From Rhodococcus sp. OK519 (GTDB lineage: Bacteria > Actinomycetota > Actinomycetes > Mycobacteriales > Mycobacteriaceae), in assembly GCF_003051005.1 (NCBI RefSeq), contig NZ_QAOW01000001.1, forward strand, positions 1,116,001 through 1,180,000: 64,000 nt of DNA, given 5' to 3'. Positions 45,563 through 55,143 of this stretch are shown piece by piece. Below the pieces are notes generated by a model. It was given only the letters and a program-made list of their open reading frames with translations, had not been told where the DNA came from and made no database searches. A program made the translations under genes and the position numbers. The first letter of the stretch is position 1; the number at the start of each line of letters is the position of its first letter.

Positions 45563-45800
45563 GAGTCACTCTCCGTGAGGTTCGGTTGATCGAGACTGGT
45601 CCAGCCTGGCCGTCGGGGCACGGTGTGGACTACCGCACTAATACCTGTTCGAGTACCTGTTTCGACGCGCGAAGGAGTTTTGGACAGGATCGCGCGCATG
45701 ACTATGGCGTGGGAACGTTCGCCGACATCGTCGTGCGAAATATGTTCGCCGAGAAAGAAATCGGCTGACGAGATCCGTGCGGTCCGCATACCGTGGCGGC

Positions 45801-46532
45801 ATGCCCAGTCCCAGCCCCGACCTCCAGCAGTTGGCGCCGTCTCTGTACCGCCTCCGGATCCCGACGGGGTCGGCGCACTTGCTGAACTGCTACTTCTGGC
45901 TCGACGAGGACGGCGTGACGCTGGTGGACACCGGCTGGCCGGACAGTGCCGAACTGATCGCCGAGGCTCTGACGGCACTCGGCCGCGCACGATCCGATGT
46001 CCGGAGAATTGTGCTCACGAACTTCCACGAGGATCACGCCGGGTCGGCGGCGGAAATCGCTACGTGGTCGTCCGTCGAGGTGATCGCGGGCGCGGGCGAC
46101 GCTGCATTCGTGTCGGGCACAGAGCGGGGTCCGCTTCCCGTGCTGACCGATCTCGAGAAGACCATCCACGGCGAGTTCGACGAGCCGTCCCACGGTCCGC
46201 CGTGCCGTGTCGACCGAGTGGTGCACGACGGCGACGTGCTGGACTTCGCCGGTGGTGCGCGGATCGTCGGGGTTCCCGGTCACACGCCAGGGAGCATCGC
46301 CCTGTACCTACCGGATGCCGACGCCGTCCTGACGGGTGACGCGGTGGCCGAGTTCAACGGCGACGTCATTCTCGGCGTCTTCGACACCGACAGGGAAGCG
46401 GCGAGTCGATCGCTCGCTGCGGTCGCAGCGACGGGGGCTGAGATCGCCGGCTTCGGTCACGGCGAGGCCGTTGTCGCGAACGCGTCCGACCGAGTATCTG
46501 CGGCCACAGACCCCTTCGCTCCCGCCGGGTGA
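45801..46532 (+). CDS. Metallo-beta-lactamase fold hydrolase with altered metal site
   Basis: 243 residues. The MBL layout is complete: LVDTGWPDSAELI, the motif NFHEDHAGS at 74-82, VPGHTPGSI, LTGDAV and a terminal GFGHGE. The first His of the usual HxHxDH motif is Asn74 here. Metal binding may be changed or mononuclear. It could still act on thioesters or lactones. ATG 45801 has TACCGT 6 bases upstream. It is coupled to the next gene by a 4-base overlap. Confidence 0.8.
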   Translation: MPSPSPDLQQLAPSLYRLRIPTGSAHLLNCYFWLDEDGVTLVDTGWPDSAELIAEALTALGRARSDVRRIVLTNFHEDHAGSAAEIATWSSVEVIAGAGDAAFVSGTERGPLPVLTDLEKTIHGEFDEPSHGPPCRVDRVVHDGDVLDFAGGARIVGVPGHTPGSIALYLPDADAVLTGDAVAEFNGDVILGVFDTDREAASRSLAAVAATGAEIAGFGHGEAVVANASDRVSAATDPFAPAG

Positions 46533-46831
46533 CGGGCGTGGCGCGAGCGGCAGCGTGGTGCGTCGGTCTCATCGGGTTGGTGGTCGTGCCCGTGTGGCTG
46601 GTGTACGCCATCCTCATCTCGGAGGCGTCGTTCTTCGGTGAGCCTCCCTCCAGCACGAGTCTCGACCGCGCCGACGAAGCGCGGATGTGGGGACGCGCCA
46701 TCGCAACCGCCGCCCTGAGCCTCGTCGTCGGTGTCGTCGCGTGGTCCTTCAGCCGCGGTGTCCGGGCCTGGGGGCTCGCAGCACTGGCGTGTATCGGCGC
46801 GCTGACCACGGCATTCATCTGGGTGGCGTGA
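46529..46831 (+). CDS. Small integral membrane protein, 100 aa
   Basis: Three hydrophobic spans (AWCVGLIGLVVVPVWLVYAI, AIATAALSLVVGVVAWSF and GLAALACIGALTTAFIWVA) with a short polar loop containing SSTSLDRADEARM. GTG 46529 overlaps the preceding stop (GTGA). Function is unknown; it may act with the MBL-fold protein. Confidence 0.65.
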   Translation: MTGVARAAAWCVGLIGLVVVPVWLVYAILISEASFFGEPPSSTSLDRADEARMWGRAIATAALSLVVGVVAWSFSRGVRAWGLAALACIGALTTAFIWVA

Positions 46832-46916
46832 GCCCGGATCTACAGGTCGGGCGGAAGGTACTGTCCGTACAGCCCGGTCGGATTACCGGCGAGATACTGC
46901 TGATGTCGACGATCAC

Positions 46917-47015
46917 TCACCAGAACTTGATGATCAGACCGAGGATCAGCAGCACGCAGACGATCGCCCAGAACGATCCTGGGAACAAGATGACGATCGC
47001 CGTGCCATTGGTCAG
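46917..47015 (-). CDS. Possible 32-aa hydrophobic peptide with CTG start
   Basis: The frame reads TNGTAIVILFPGSFWAIVCV, then LLILGLIIKFW, one transmembrane helix. A CTG at 47015 overlaps the stop of the upstream 104-residue gene (CTGA), the same 4-base coupling used by other genes in this window with ATG, GTG or TTG. No better start exists in the frame except an internal TTG. This is a weak call. Confidence 0.35.
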   Translation of the reverse strand: MTNGTAIVILFPGSFWAIVCVLLILGLIIKFW

Positions 47016-47326
47016 CAGTCGCCGTCTGCGGCAGCCCGAATTGCTTCGCGAACCTGGGCCATGTCGGATCTGCTCAGCTGGTCCCATTCGTTGTTGGCGG
47101 CGCTGGTGCCGGACTCGGCGGCCAGTTCCTGCAGCTCGGTGAATTTCTCGGGATGCGCGATGAGCTCGAGGAACTCGTCGGCGGCCTTGCGCACGTCCCA
47201 GGCCTCGCCCATCATTTCGGCCAACTCTTGGGGGCCGGCGAAGTAGTCCGTCATTCCCGCGCAGGTTTCCTCGTAGAGTCGGCGACCCGTGGGCGGTTTC
47301 GACGTGGTCGCGTCGACGGGCTCCAC
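47012..47326 (-). CDS. Hypothetical 104-aa acidic protein
   Basis: The start is GTG 47326 (MEPVDATTSKPPTGRRLYEE), and the region MTDYFAGPQELAEMMGEAWD with helical character follows. No known domain. The protein is acidic and rich in Ala/Glu, without signal peptide or membrane span. An internal ATG at residue 25 is also possible. It may be translated with the tiny hydrophobic peptide that follows. Confidence 0.5.
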   Translation of the reverse strand: MEPVDATTSKPPTGRRLYEETCAGMTDYFAGPQELAEMMGEAWDVRKAADEFLELIAHPEKFTELQELAAESGTSAANNEWDQLSRSDMAQVREAIRAAADGDC

Positions 47327-47413
47327 CAGGGCCGATGGGGAGTCCGTGGCTGCCGTCGCTGACGCGGAAATGGACCGGGCCGACAGGTCGGGTCGTCGCC
47401 ATTCGGCGCTCGG

Positions 47414-47620
47414 TCAGCGAGAGCCCTTCCCTGCCCCTCCGACAAGGAGGATGCCGACCACGCCGATCACCACGAACAGCGGCGGGAGCATGGATGCGAA
47501 GGCGCCGAGGAGAGGGCCGACGAGCGGATAGAAGAGGATCGAGCCGAGAGTCCCCAGCGTGCCGAGCGCGAACAGCGCGAACCCCACAGCAGTGCCAGGA
47601 CCCCGGTTCATCGTCCCCAT
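47414..47620 (-). CDS. Small membrane protein, 68 aa
   Basis: Two hydrophobic segments (GFALFALGTLGTLGSILFYP and LPPLFVVIGVVGILLVGGA) separated by a short turn and ending in GKGSR. ATG 47620 is preceded by GGGGGGA; ATG 47611 is an alternative. Unknown function; it lies 34 bases from the end of the broken gene that follows, on the same strand. Confidence 0.6.
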   Translation of the reverse strand: MGTMNRGPGTAVGFALFALGTLGTLGSILFYPLVGPLLGAFASMLPPLFVVIGVVGILLVGGAGKGSR

Positions 47621-47666
47621 CGTCCCCCCGTGTCGACCTCGGACGCAGCCTAGTCTGGGGCGCCGA

Positions 47667-48776
47667 TCAACCCAGTCCGTGCTTGAACTCCAACGCGTAG
47701 GCGATCTTGCCCGGCTTGTCATCGGAGTAGGGCTTGGCGAACTCGCCCTTCGATTGCGATTTGCCATCGTTCCACGCGCTGAGGACGCCGAGAGCGCTTG
47801 CGGTGAATCCACTTTCGACCACCGAATCTGCGGGGAGCGCCGTCTGCGCCCGCGTCACACTTTCGACGGTCGCGAGGTAGCTCGCCAGATCATTCTGGTC
47901 CCACGTGCTCAGGTCGACACCAGACGCGGCGCGCACCCACGCGGCCCAGTAGAACTCCTGGAACGGAATCGTGCCGGCGGAGAACCCGATGTCGCGGGCG
48001 AAGTACAGGAGGCTGCGGTAGCGGTCGTCGTCGAACTTCGCGAGCCCGACGCCGTCCGGAAGGTTGTCGACGGGAATTGTGTCACCGTCGACGTTCCGAT
48101 CCCACACCCACTTGTTCTTTTTCAACTCGGCCCAGAACGCCCGCTCGGACAGCTCGCTGAGATTGTCCAGAACACGCAGTCGGACATGGAGATCCGGACC
48201 GCCGTCGGCGAGTTCGTAGAACGAGGCGAGCGTGTGATGACCGTCGGTGAGATACGGCCGTCCGCCCGGTCCGATCACCACGGTCTTCATCGGGGCGATC
48301 GTGTCCGCGGTCTCCGCGCCGACCGGCACCTCGCACGTGAACAAGGACGGATCGGTGAGCGTGGCGCTGGGCGTGGCGGACACAGCCTTCGCCTGGCCGT
48401 TCGCCTCGCACCAGTCGTCGAACTTCTTGTTGATCGCGTCCTTGCCGCGGGTGTACCGGCCGAGCTTGTACTAGACCTCGTCGTGGCCCAGCGACGGCTG
48501 CGTCGCATGGACGTCGCCGATGCGCACGTCGAGTAGGTCGCCGGCCCGAGCGCACAGATAGTCCGAGTAGTCGGCGCCCGACAGCGACTCGATGGACAGT
48601 GAGCCGATGGACAGTGAGCCGATGGACAGCGAGCCGAGCGGGGGAGCAGTGGCGTCGCACGCTCCGGGGCCGACGACGGCGGACGCGGTGCCGGCGCAAT
48701 AGGTTCCGGTGAGCGCGGCTGCGGCGAGGGCGGCGAGGGCGGCGAGGGCGCTGCGTCGCACGAGATTGATCGGCAC
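47667..48776 (-). pseudogene. Secreted ParB/sulfiredoxin-like protein gene interrupted by an in-frame TAG
   Basis: The reading frame runs from GTG 48776 (AGGAGAG 6 bases upstream, signal peptide LAALAALAAAALTGTYCA) to 47667, but TAG at 48473-48471 cuts it after SLGHDEV. The sequence resumes at once with YKLGRYTRGKDAINKKFDDW and continues as the ParB-like domain with YLTDGHHTLASFYE. Homologues have Tyr where TAG stands, so it is one base change from coding. The N-part has three GSLSI repeats. Without read-through only 101 residues would be made. Confidence 0.7.
48588..48634. repeat. Three 15-bp tandem repeats encoding GSLSI
   Basis: The + strand repeats the unit GATGGACAGTGAGCC three times with slight decay in the third copy. 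It encodes the reiterated GSLSI residues of the broken ParB-like gene. Confidence 0.7.
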
Positions 48777-48969
48777 GAGCTCTCCTGTTCGAGTGACGGA
48801 TCGACTGCAGGATTGCCGTCGCGGATGACCGGTAGGACGAGGCTGCCTGTCGGTCCGATGACGACGGGATGAACGTCGGCGCGATCGCCGACAGACGATT
48901 TCACGCCACCTCCTCGCCGTTGACCAGGCGATACTTCCCACTGAACGGGTCGTTTGGTTACTCATCACC

Positions 48970-48983
48970 TAGAACGTGTTCCA
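48970..48983. promoter_or_regulatory. KstR-like operator upstream of the alcohol dehydrogenase
   Basis: TAGAACGTGTTCCA fits the consensus TNNAACNNGTTNNA of KstR, the sterol-catabolism repressor of mycolate-containing actinobacteria. It lies 62 bases before the gene. Region 48777-49045 (269 bases) otherwise shows no gene. Confidence 0.4.
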
Positions 48984-49045
48984 ATTTGATCGATTTGTGG
49001 CTATCGTCACAGCAATCGGTAGTTGGGTACTGAAGGGCGGTTGAC

Positions 49046-50173
49046 ATGAAGACCAAGGGCGCATTGCTTTGGGGCGTGAACGAGAAGTGGTCGATCGAGG
49101 AGATCGAGCTCGGTGACCCGGTCGCCGGTGAGGTGCAGATCCGCATGGAAGCTGCGGGCATGTGCCACTCCGACCATCACATCGTCACCGGCGCGACCCC
49201 GATGCCGTCCTACCCCGCGATGGGTGGTCACGAGGGCTCCGGTGTCATCACCAAGGTCGGCGAGGGCGTCACGGGCGTCGAGGTGGGCGACCATGTCGTG
49301 CTCTCGTTCATACCGGCGTGTGGGCGTTGTCCGTCGTGTTCGGAGGGGCATTCGAACCTGTGCGACCTCGGCATGGGTCTGCTGAGCGGTCAAGCCATCT
49401 CCGACGGCACCTACCGCATCCAGGCGCGCGGCCAGAACGTGATTCCCATGTGCCTGCTCGGCACGTTCGCGCCCTACATGACGGTGCACGAGTCCTCCGT
49501 CGTCAAGATCGAGAAGGACATCCCGTTCGAACTCGCGGCTCTCGTCGGCTGCGGTGTTCCGACAGGCTGGGGCTCCGCGACGCACATCGCCGAGGTCAAG
49601 CCGGGCGAGTCGGTCGCCATCATCGGCGTCGGCGGCGTCGGCATGAGCGCGCTGCAGGGTGCGGTCGCCTCGGGTGCGCGCCACGTGTTCGCGATCGATC
49701 CGTCGTCCTTCAAGCGGGAGCAGGCACTCAAGTTCGGTGCCACGCACGCCTTCCCGTCGATGGAGGAAGCGATCGTCCCGATCATGGAGATCACGTGGGG
49801 TCGCATGTGTCAGAAGACGATCATCACGGTCGGTGAGATGAAGGGCGAGTACATCGATCCCGCCATGACGCTCACGTCGAAGAACGGCCGCTGCGTCGTC
49901 ACCGCGATGGGTCACATGGCTGACATGGACGTCAGGCTCAACACGTTCCTGATGTCGATGCTGCAGAAGGACCTCAAGGGCAACATCTTCGGTGGCTGCA
50001 ACGCTCGCGTGGACATCCCGAACCTGCTCAACCTGTACCGGGCGGGTCTGCTCAACCTCGAGGACATGGTGACCAACACCTACTCGCTCGAGCAGCTCAA
50101 TGACGGCTACCAGGACATGCTCGACAACAAGAACATCCGCGGCGTCATTCGCTACACCGAAGCGGACTGGTGA
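49046..50173 (+). CDS. NDMA-dependent (mycofactocin-type) zinc alcohol dehydrogenase
   Basis: 375 residues of the zinc-binding MDR family. Catalytic Cys40 and His65 lie in MCHSDHH and GGHEGSG. The structural zinc cluster is in ACGRCPSCSEGHSNLC, and the Rossmann motif is GVGGVGMSA. The N-terminus MKTKGALLWGVNEKWSIEEI is that of NDMA-dependent alcohol dehydrogenases, which keep a tightly bound NAD and depend on mycofactocin for recycling. The substrate is unknown. GAAGGGCGG precedes ATG 49046. Confidence 0.88.
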   Translation: MKTKGALLWGVNEKWSIEEIELGDPVAGEVQIRMEAAGMCHSDHHIVTGATPMPSYPAMGGHEGSGVITKVGEGVTGVEVGDHVVLSFIPACGRCPSCSEGHSNLCDLGMGLLSGQAISDGTYRIQARGQNVIPMCLLGTFAPYMTVHESSVVKIEKDIPFELAALVGCGVPTGWGSATHIAEVKPGESVAIIGVGGVGMSALQGAVASGARHVFAIDPSSFKREQALKFGATHAFPSMEEAIVPIMEITWGRMCQKTIITVGEMKGEYIDPAMTLTSKNGRCVVTAMGHMADMDVRLNTFLMSMLQKDLKGNIFGGCNARVDIPNLLNLYRAGLLNLEDMVTNTYSLEQLNDGYQDMLDNKNIRGVIRYTEADW

Positions 50174-50207
50174 CGCTCTGATCCATCCGCCCTCGTAGTC
50201 TGATCGG

Positions 50208-51026
50208 GTGCAGACTCTCGATCGGATCGGGCAATGGCCGGTGGACAATGCCTCGGCTGCCGTCATGGACGGCAGCCGAGGCATTGCGCATTTCGGGGAT
50301 CGGCAGCGGGTGTATCAGCTCGCGTCGGTGACGAAGCTGTTGTGCGCGTACGCCACCCTCGTGGCCGTCGAGGAGGGCGCGGTGGAGTTGGACCAGCCTG
50401 CCGGCCCCCCCGGGTCCACGGTGCGGCATCTGCTCGCGCACGCATCCGGGCTCTCATTCGGTGATCGCACGGTGCAGGCGGAACCGGGCGGCAAACGCAT
50501 CTATTCGAGCGCCGGCTTCGAGGTGCTGGCGGATTTCGTCGAGGCCGAGACCGGTATTGCCTTCGCCGACTACGTCGCAGAGGCGGTGTTCGCGCCGTTG
50601 GGGATGCGGACGGCCGCCCTCGTCGGTCCGGCCGGCCACGGCGCACAGGCCAGTGTCGACGATCTGAGCCGCTTCGCCGCCGAACTGCTGCGGCCCACGC
50701 TGGTCTCCCCGCAGACGCTCGCAGAGGCCACCACCGTGCAGTTCCCGGGACTTGCGGGACTGCTCCCCGGATACGGCCCCAAGCGCCCCAACGACTGGGG
50801 CCTGGGATTCGAGATCCGGGACGGCAAGTCGCCACACTGGACCGGCGCCGGCAACTCGCCCGCGACCTACGGTCACTTCGGTCAGTCCGGGACGTTCCTG
50901 TGGGTCGACCCGGCCCTGGATGCGGCGTGCGTCGTGCTCACCGACCGGGCGTTCGGAGACTGGGCGAAACCGCTGTGGACCGAGCTCGGCGACGCAGTCG
51001 TCGCGGATCTCCGCGGACGCGGGTAG
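50208..51026 (+). CDS. Serine hydrolase of the beta-lactamase/PBP-like family
   Basis: 272 residues. S40xxK43 in LASVTKLL and the second motif Tyr-Ser-Ser in RIYSSAGFE are intact, and the last motif (HFGQSG) is typical of class C-like esterases and D-aminopeptidases. No signal peptide, so it is cytosolic. GTG 50208 follows TAGTCT at a 6-base gap. Codons 13-27 contain a 19-bp perfect inverted repeat (50246-50286). Confidence 0.82.
   Translation: MQTLDRIGQWPVDNASAAVMDGSRGIAHFGDRQRVYQLASVTKLLCAYATLVAVEEGAVELDQPAGPPGSTVRHLLAHASGLSFGDRTVQAEPGGKRIYSSAGFEVLADFVEAETGIAFADYVAEAVFAPLGMRTAALVGPAGHGAQASVDDLSRFAAELLRPTLVSPQTLAEATTVQFPGLAGLLPGYGPKRPNDWGLGFEIRDGKSPHWTGAGNSPATYGHFGQSGTFLWVDPALDAACVVLTDRAFGDWAKPLWTELGDAVVADLRGRG
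50246..50286. repeat. 19-bp perfect inverted repeat inside the serine hydrolase gene
   Basis: CAATGCCTCGGCTGCCGTC and its exact complement flank the 3 bases ATG. It is inside the coding region just 38 bases after the start codon, where a strong mRNA hairpin could slow translation or act as a transcription signal. Confidence 0.8.
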
Positions 51027-51039
51027 ATCAATTTACAGC

Positions 51040-51061
51040 TACCACTGGCGTAACAGTGGTA
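51040..51061. promoter_or_regulatory. Inverted repeat upstream of the DUF3145 gene
   Basis: TACCACTG-GCGTAA-CAGTGGTA is a perfect 8-bp inverted repeat about 110 bases before the start. A regulator site is possible; nothing else is recognised in 51027-51171. Confidence 0.4.
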
Positions 51062-51171
51062 TCACAGGGCACACTGGTCGACGGTGTGTCCCGTTGCGGC
51101 ACATCCAGCTCCGGGTTTATCGGCCGAGGTCGTTGGGGAAGACGTCCCTCGTCGAAGCTGGAGGTGTTGCA

Positions 51172-51684
51172 GTGCGCTCGTTGAACCAGTTCGCGGATGC
51201 GACGGCTGGAGTTGTCTACGTCCACGCGTCGCCCGCCGCGGTGTGCCCGCATGTCGAATGGGCGCTCACCTCGATTCTCGCTGCCCGGCCCAACCTGCGG
51301 TGGACGGCTCAACCCGCCGCGCCCGGCACACTGCGGGCAACCTGCGACTGGTTCGGTCCTGTCGGTACCGCGTCCCGGGTTGCCGCTGCGCTGCGCGCCT
51401 GGCCGCTGCTGTACTTCGAGGTGACGGAGAATCCGAGCGACGGCGTCGACGGCGAACGGTACAGCCACGTCCCCGGTCTGGGGCTGTGGCACGGTGCGAC
51501 GAGCGCGTGCGGCGATGTGACGGTGGGGGAGATGCGTCTGCGGTCAATGATGGCGGACGGAGGGGACGATCTCGCGGCGGCACTGGCACACGCGCTCGGC
51601 ACCGAATGGGATGATGTGCTCGAACCGTATCGTAGTGGTGGTGAAGGCGCCGAGGTGACCTGGTTGCGCCGCGACGTGGGTTAG
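51172..51684 (+). CDS. DUF3145 family protein
   Basis: 170 residues. The conserved beginning ADATAGVVYVHASPAAVCPH and LTSILAARPNLRWTAQPA, and the end EVTWLRRDVG, mark the actinobacterial DUF3145 family, whose function is not known. Two-strand alpha/beta composition and a high Trp content are visible. GTG 51172 has GGAGG 8 bases upstream. It stands alone between two unrelated genes. Region 51685-51887 after it has no gene that I can support. Confidence 0.75.
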   Translation: MRSLNQFADATAGVVYVHASPAAVCPHVEWALTSILAARPNLRWTAQPAAPGTLRATCDWFGPVGTASRVAAALRAWPLLYFEVTENPSDGVDGERYSHVPGLGLWHGATSACGDVTVGEMRLRSMMADGGDDLAAALAHALGTEWDDVLEPYRSGGEGAEVTWLRRDVG

Positions 51685-51887
51685 CCATTCCTGCTCCCAC
51701 TCTGCGAAGTGGCAGACGAATCCCTTTCGGGCGCAACGTTTTTCTCCCACACGAAAGAGCGTGGAATCGAGCGAGCGTGAAACGTAGCGCGACGGGCAGT
51801 CGTCAGCTGACGCCCCAGGAACACGCGCACAGGGGTTTCCGGCCGCCGTGCGGGAGTGCGGGAATCGCGCTGTGTGCGGTCTCTCCC

Positions 51888-53033
<1,146 letters not shown>

Positions 53034-53041
53034 GGAGAAGG

Positions 53042-53449
53042 TCAGTCCGTGATGGTCGGCGGTGCCGTCAGGAACGGGCGCACCTCGAGCCATTCGTGGA
53101 TCGGCTTGCCGCCCGCGCCGGGCGCGGCCGACAGCTCCCCGGCCAGTTCGAGGGCGCGCTCGTGGCTGTCGACGTCGATCATCATCCAGCCGGCGATGAG
53201 GTCCTTCGTCTCGGCGAACGGTCCATCGGTCACCGGCGGCCGGCCGTCGCCGTCGTACCGGACCCACATCCCCTCGGGGGCGAGCGCCTGAGCGTCGACG
53301 AACTCGCCGGTGCCCTCCAACCGGTCCGCGAAATCCTGCATGTACTTGATGTGGGCCGAGACTTCCTCGGGTGTCCACCGGTCCATCGGAACGTCGTTGA
53401 CCGCCGCCGGGGCGCCGCGGTAATGCTTGAGCAGCAGATACTTGGCCAT
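53042..53449 (-). CDS. DGPF/YCII-domain protein, partner of the ECF42 sigma factor
   Basis: 135 residues with the conserved VTDGPFAETKDLIAGW that names the DGPF group. It starts MAKYLLLKHYRGAPAAVNDV. These proteins accompany ECF42 sigma factors, which usually also control their expression. GAGGAG lies upstream of ATG 53449. It precedes the sigma gene by 8 bases, so they form one operon. Confidence 0.88.
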   Translation of the reverse strand: MAKYLLLKHYRGAPAAVNDVPMDRWTPEEVSAHIKYMQDFADRLEGTGEFVDAQALAPEGMWVRYDGDGRPPVTDGPFAETKDLIAGWMMIDVDSHERALELAGELSAAPGAGGKPIHEWLEVRPFLTAPPTITD

Positions 53450-53556
53450 CGTGTTTTCTCCTCGGTGCTGGTGCGACCCATTGTGGTCGCATTCACTACC
53501 GGGACGGAGCCGGACACGGATTCTCGACATGGCCTTCCGCGAAGACTCCGGAACGG

Positions 53557-53588
53557 CCGAGACCCCCTGCGCGGGCAGGGGGTCTCGG
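53557..53588. terminator. Terminator after accD6
   Basis: A 14-bp perfect stem (CCGAGACCCCCTGC with its complement) with a GCGG loop. On the reverse strand it is 27 bases after the accD6 stop. Region 53450-53615 otherwise only holds the DGPF promoter area. Confidence 0.8.
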
Positions 53589-53615
53589 TGTCGCTGAACT
53601 CGGAATCGAGTCGGG

Positions 53616-55049
53616 TTACAGCGGGATGTTCTTGTGCTGTCCGCGGTTGGCCGGCGCTGCGGCCAGAGCCGCAGTGATGACGCTGCGGGTCTTTGCCGGA
53701 TCGATCGTCTCGTCGACGACGCCGATCGAGATTGCGCGTCCGACACCGCCGGCGATTTCCTCGTGCTCGGCTGCGAGACGGTCGTGCAGGGCCTCGCGCT
53801 CCTCTTCGGGAGCGGCGGCGAGGGCGCGCTTGTGCAGGATGCCGACCGCCGCCTTGGCGCCCATGACGGCGACCTCGGACTCGGGCCACGCGTACACCGC
53901 CGTCGCGCCCAGGGCCCGCGAGTTCATCGCGATGTACGCGCCGCCGTAGATCTTGCGGGTGACGAGGGTGACGCGGGGGACCGTGGCCTCGGCGAAGGCG
54001 TGCAGGAGCTTGGCGCCGCGGCGAACGACACCGTCCCACTCCTGGCTGACGCCCGGCAGGTAGCCGGGAACGTCGACGATGACGACCAGCGGGATACCGA
54101 AGGCATCGCACAGGCGCACGAACCGGGCCGACTTCTCGGCACTCTCCGAGTTGAGGCAGCCGCCCAGACGCAGCGGGTTGTTCGCGATCACGCCGACGGT
54201 ACGGCCGCCCAGGCGACCGACACCGGTGACGATGCTGCGGGCCCAGTTTCCCTGGAGTTCCTCGAAGCTCGACTCGCCCTCGACGTTGTCCAGGAACTCG
54301 TGGACGATCGGGCGCACGTCGTACGCACGCTTGGCGGATTCCGGCATGAGCGCGCGCAGATCGGTGTCACCGTGCTCGGCGGCCGCGAGATCGAACTCGC
54401 CCTGCTCGCAGAACATCGACACCAGGCGGCGGGCGCGGTGGTAGGCGTCGTCCTCGTCGTGCGCGGCAATGTGCGCGACGCCGGACTTCTTGGTGTGGGT
54501 GTCGGGGCCACCGAGCGTGGCCATGTCGACCTGCTCGCCCGTGACGCTCTTGACGACGTCCGGTCCGGTGACGAACACCCGGCCCTCGGGGGCCATGATC
54601 ACGACATCGGTGAGGGCGGGGCCGTAGGCGGCGCCGCCGGCCGCGAAGCCGAGCACGACGGAAATCTGCGGGACGAGACCGGACGCGCGGACCATGGCTT
54701 CGAAGACCAGGCCGACTGCGTGCAGGGCCTCGACACCCTCGGCGAGACGCGCGCCGCCTGAGTGCCACAGGCCGACGACGGGGGCACGATCGTCGATCGC
54801 GGTGTCGATCGCGGTGACGATGTGCTTGCAGCCTTCGACGCCCATCGCGCCGCCCATGACGGTGGCGTCGGAGCAGTAGGCGATGGTGCGAACACCGTCG
54901 ATCTCGCCCGATGCGGCGAGCACACCGGACTTGTCGCGGTCGTGCAGCGGTACGACGGTGCCGGCATCGAACAACTTGGCGAGACGCGCGAGCGGGTCAC
55001 GCGGATCGGTCGATGCTTCTGACTGCGTCGCGGGAGCCAAGACGGTCAT
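53616..55049 (-). CDS. accD6: Acyl-CoA carboxylase beta subunit AccD6
   Basis: 477 residues of the carboxyltransferase family. Both acyl-CoA-binding oxyanion sites are visible (FAAGGAAYGPALTDVVIMAP and KIYGGAYIAMNSRALGATAV). It converts acetyl-CoA to malonyl-CoA for the FAS-II mycolate pathway, working with an AccA3-type alpha subunit encoded elsewhere. ATG 55049 has AGGAGGA 6 bases upstream. It is the last gene of fabD-acpM-kasA-accD6. Confidence 0.92.
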   Translation of the reverse strand: MTVLAPATQSEASTDPRDPLARLAKLFDAGTVVPLHDRDKSGVLAASGEIDGVRTIAYCSDATVMGGAMGVEGCKHIVTAIDTAIDDRAPVVGLWHSGGARLAEGVEALHAVGLVFEAMVRASGLVPQISVVLGFAAGGAAYGPALTDVVIMAPEGRVFVTGPDVVKSVTGEQVDMATLGGPDTHTKKSGVAHIAAHDEDDAYHRARRLVSMFCEQGEFDLAAAEHGDTDLRALMPESAKRAYDVRPIVHEFLDNVEGESSFEELQGNWARSIVTGVGRLGGRTVGVIANNPLRLGGCLNSESAEKSARFVRLCDAFGIPLVVIVDVPGYLPGVSQEWDGVVRRGAKLLHAFAEATVPRVTLVTRKIYGGAYIAMNSRALGATAVYAWPESEVAVMGAKAAVGILHKRALAAAPEEEREALHDRLAAEHEEIAGGVGRAISIGVVDETIDPAKTRSVITAALAAAPANRGQHKNIPL

Positions 55050-55090
55050 GATGTCCTCCTGAGCATGCCCACCTGGGGCGAAAGTTCGGG

Positions 55091-55118
55091 GGTGGGGACC
55101 CGGGTGCGGGTCCCCACC
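55091..55118. terminator. Hairpin between kasA and accD6
   Basis: A perfect 12-bp stem (GGTGGGGACCCG with its complement) and a GGTG loop in the 94-base gap. It could attenuate transcription into accD6, or end the upstream message with accD6 using its own promoter. Confidence 0.5.
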
Positions 55119-55143
55119 TGCGATCCAGCAAGGTTCGGCTGGG

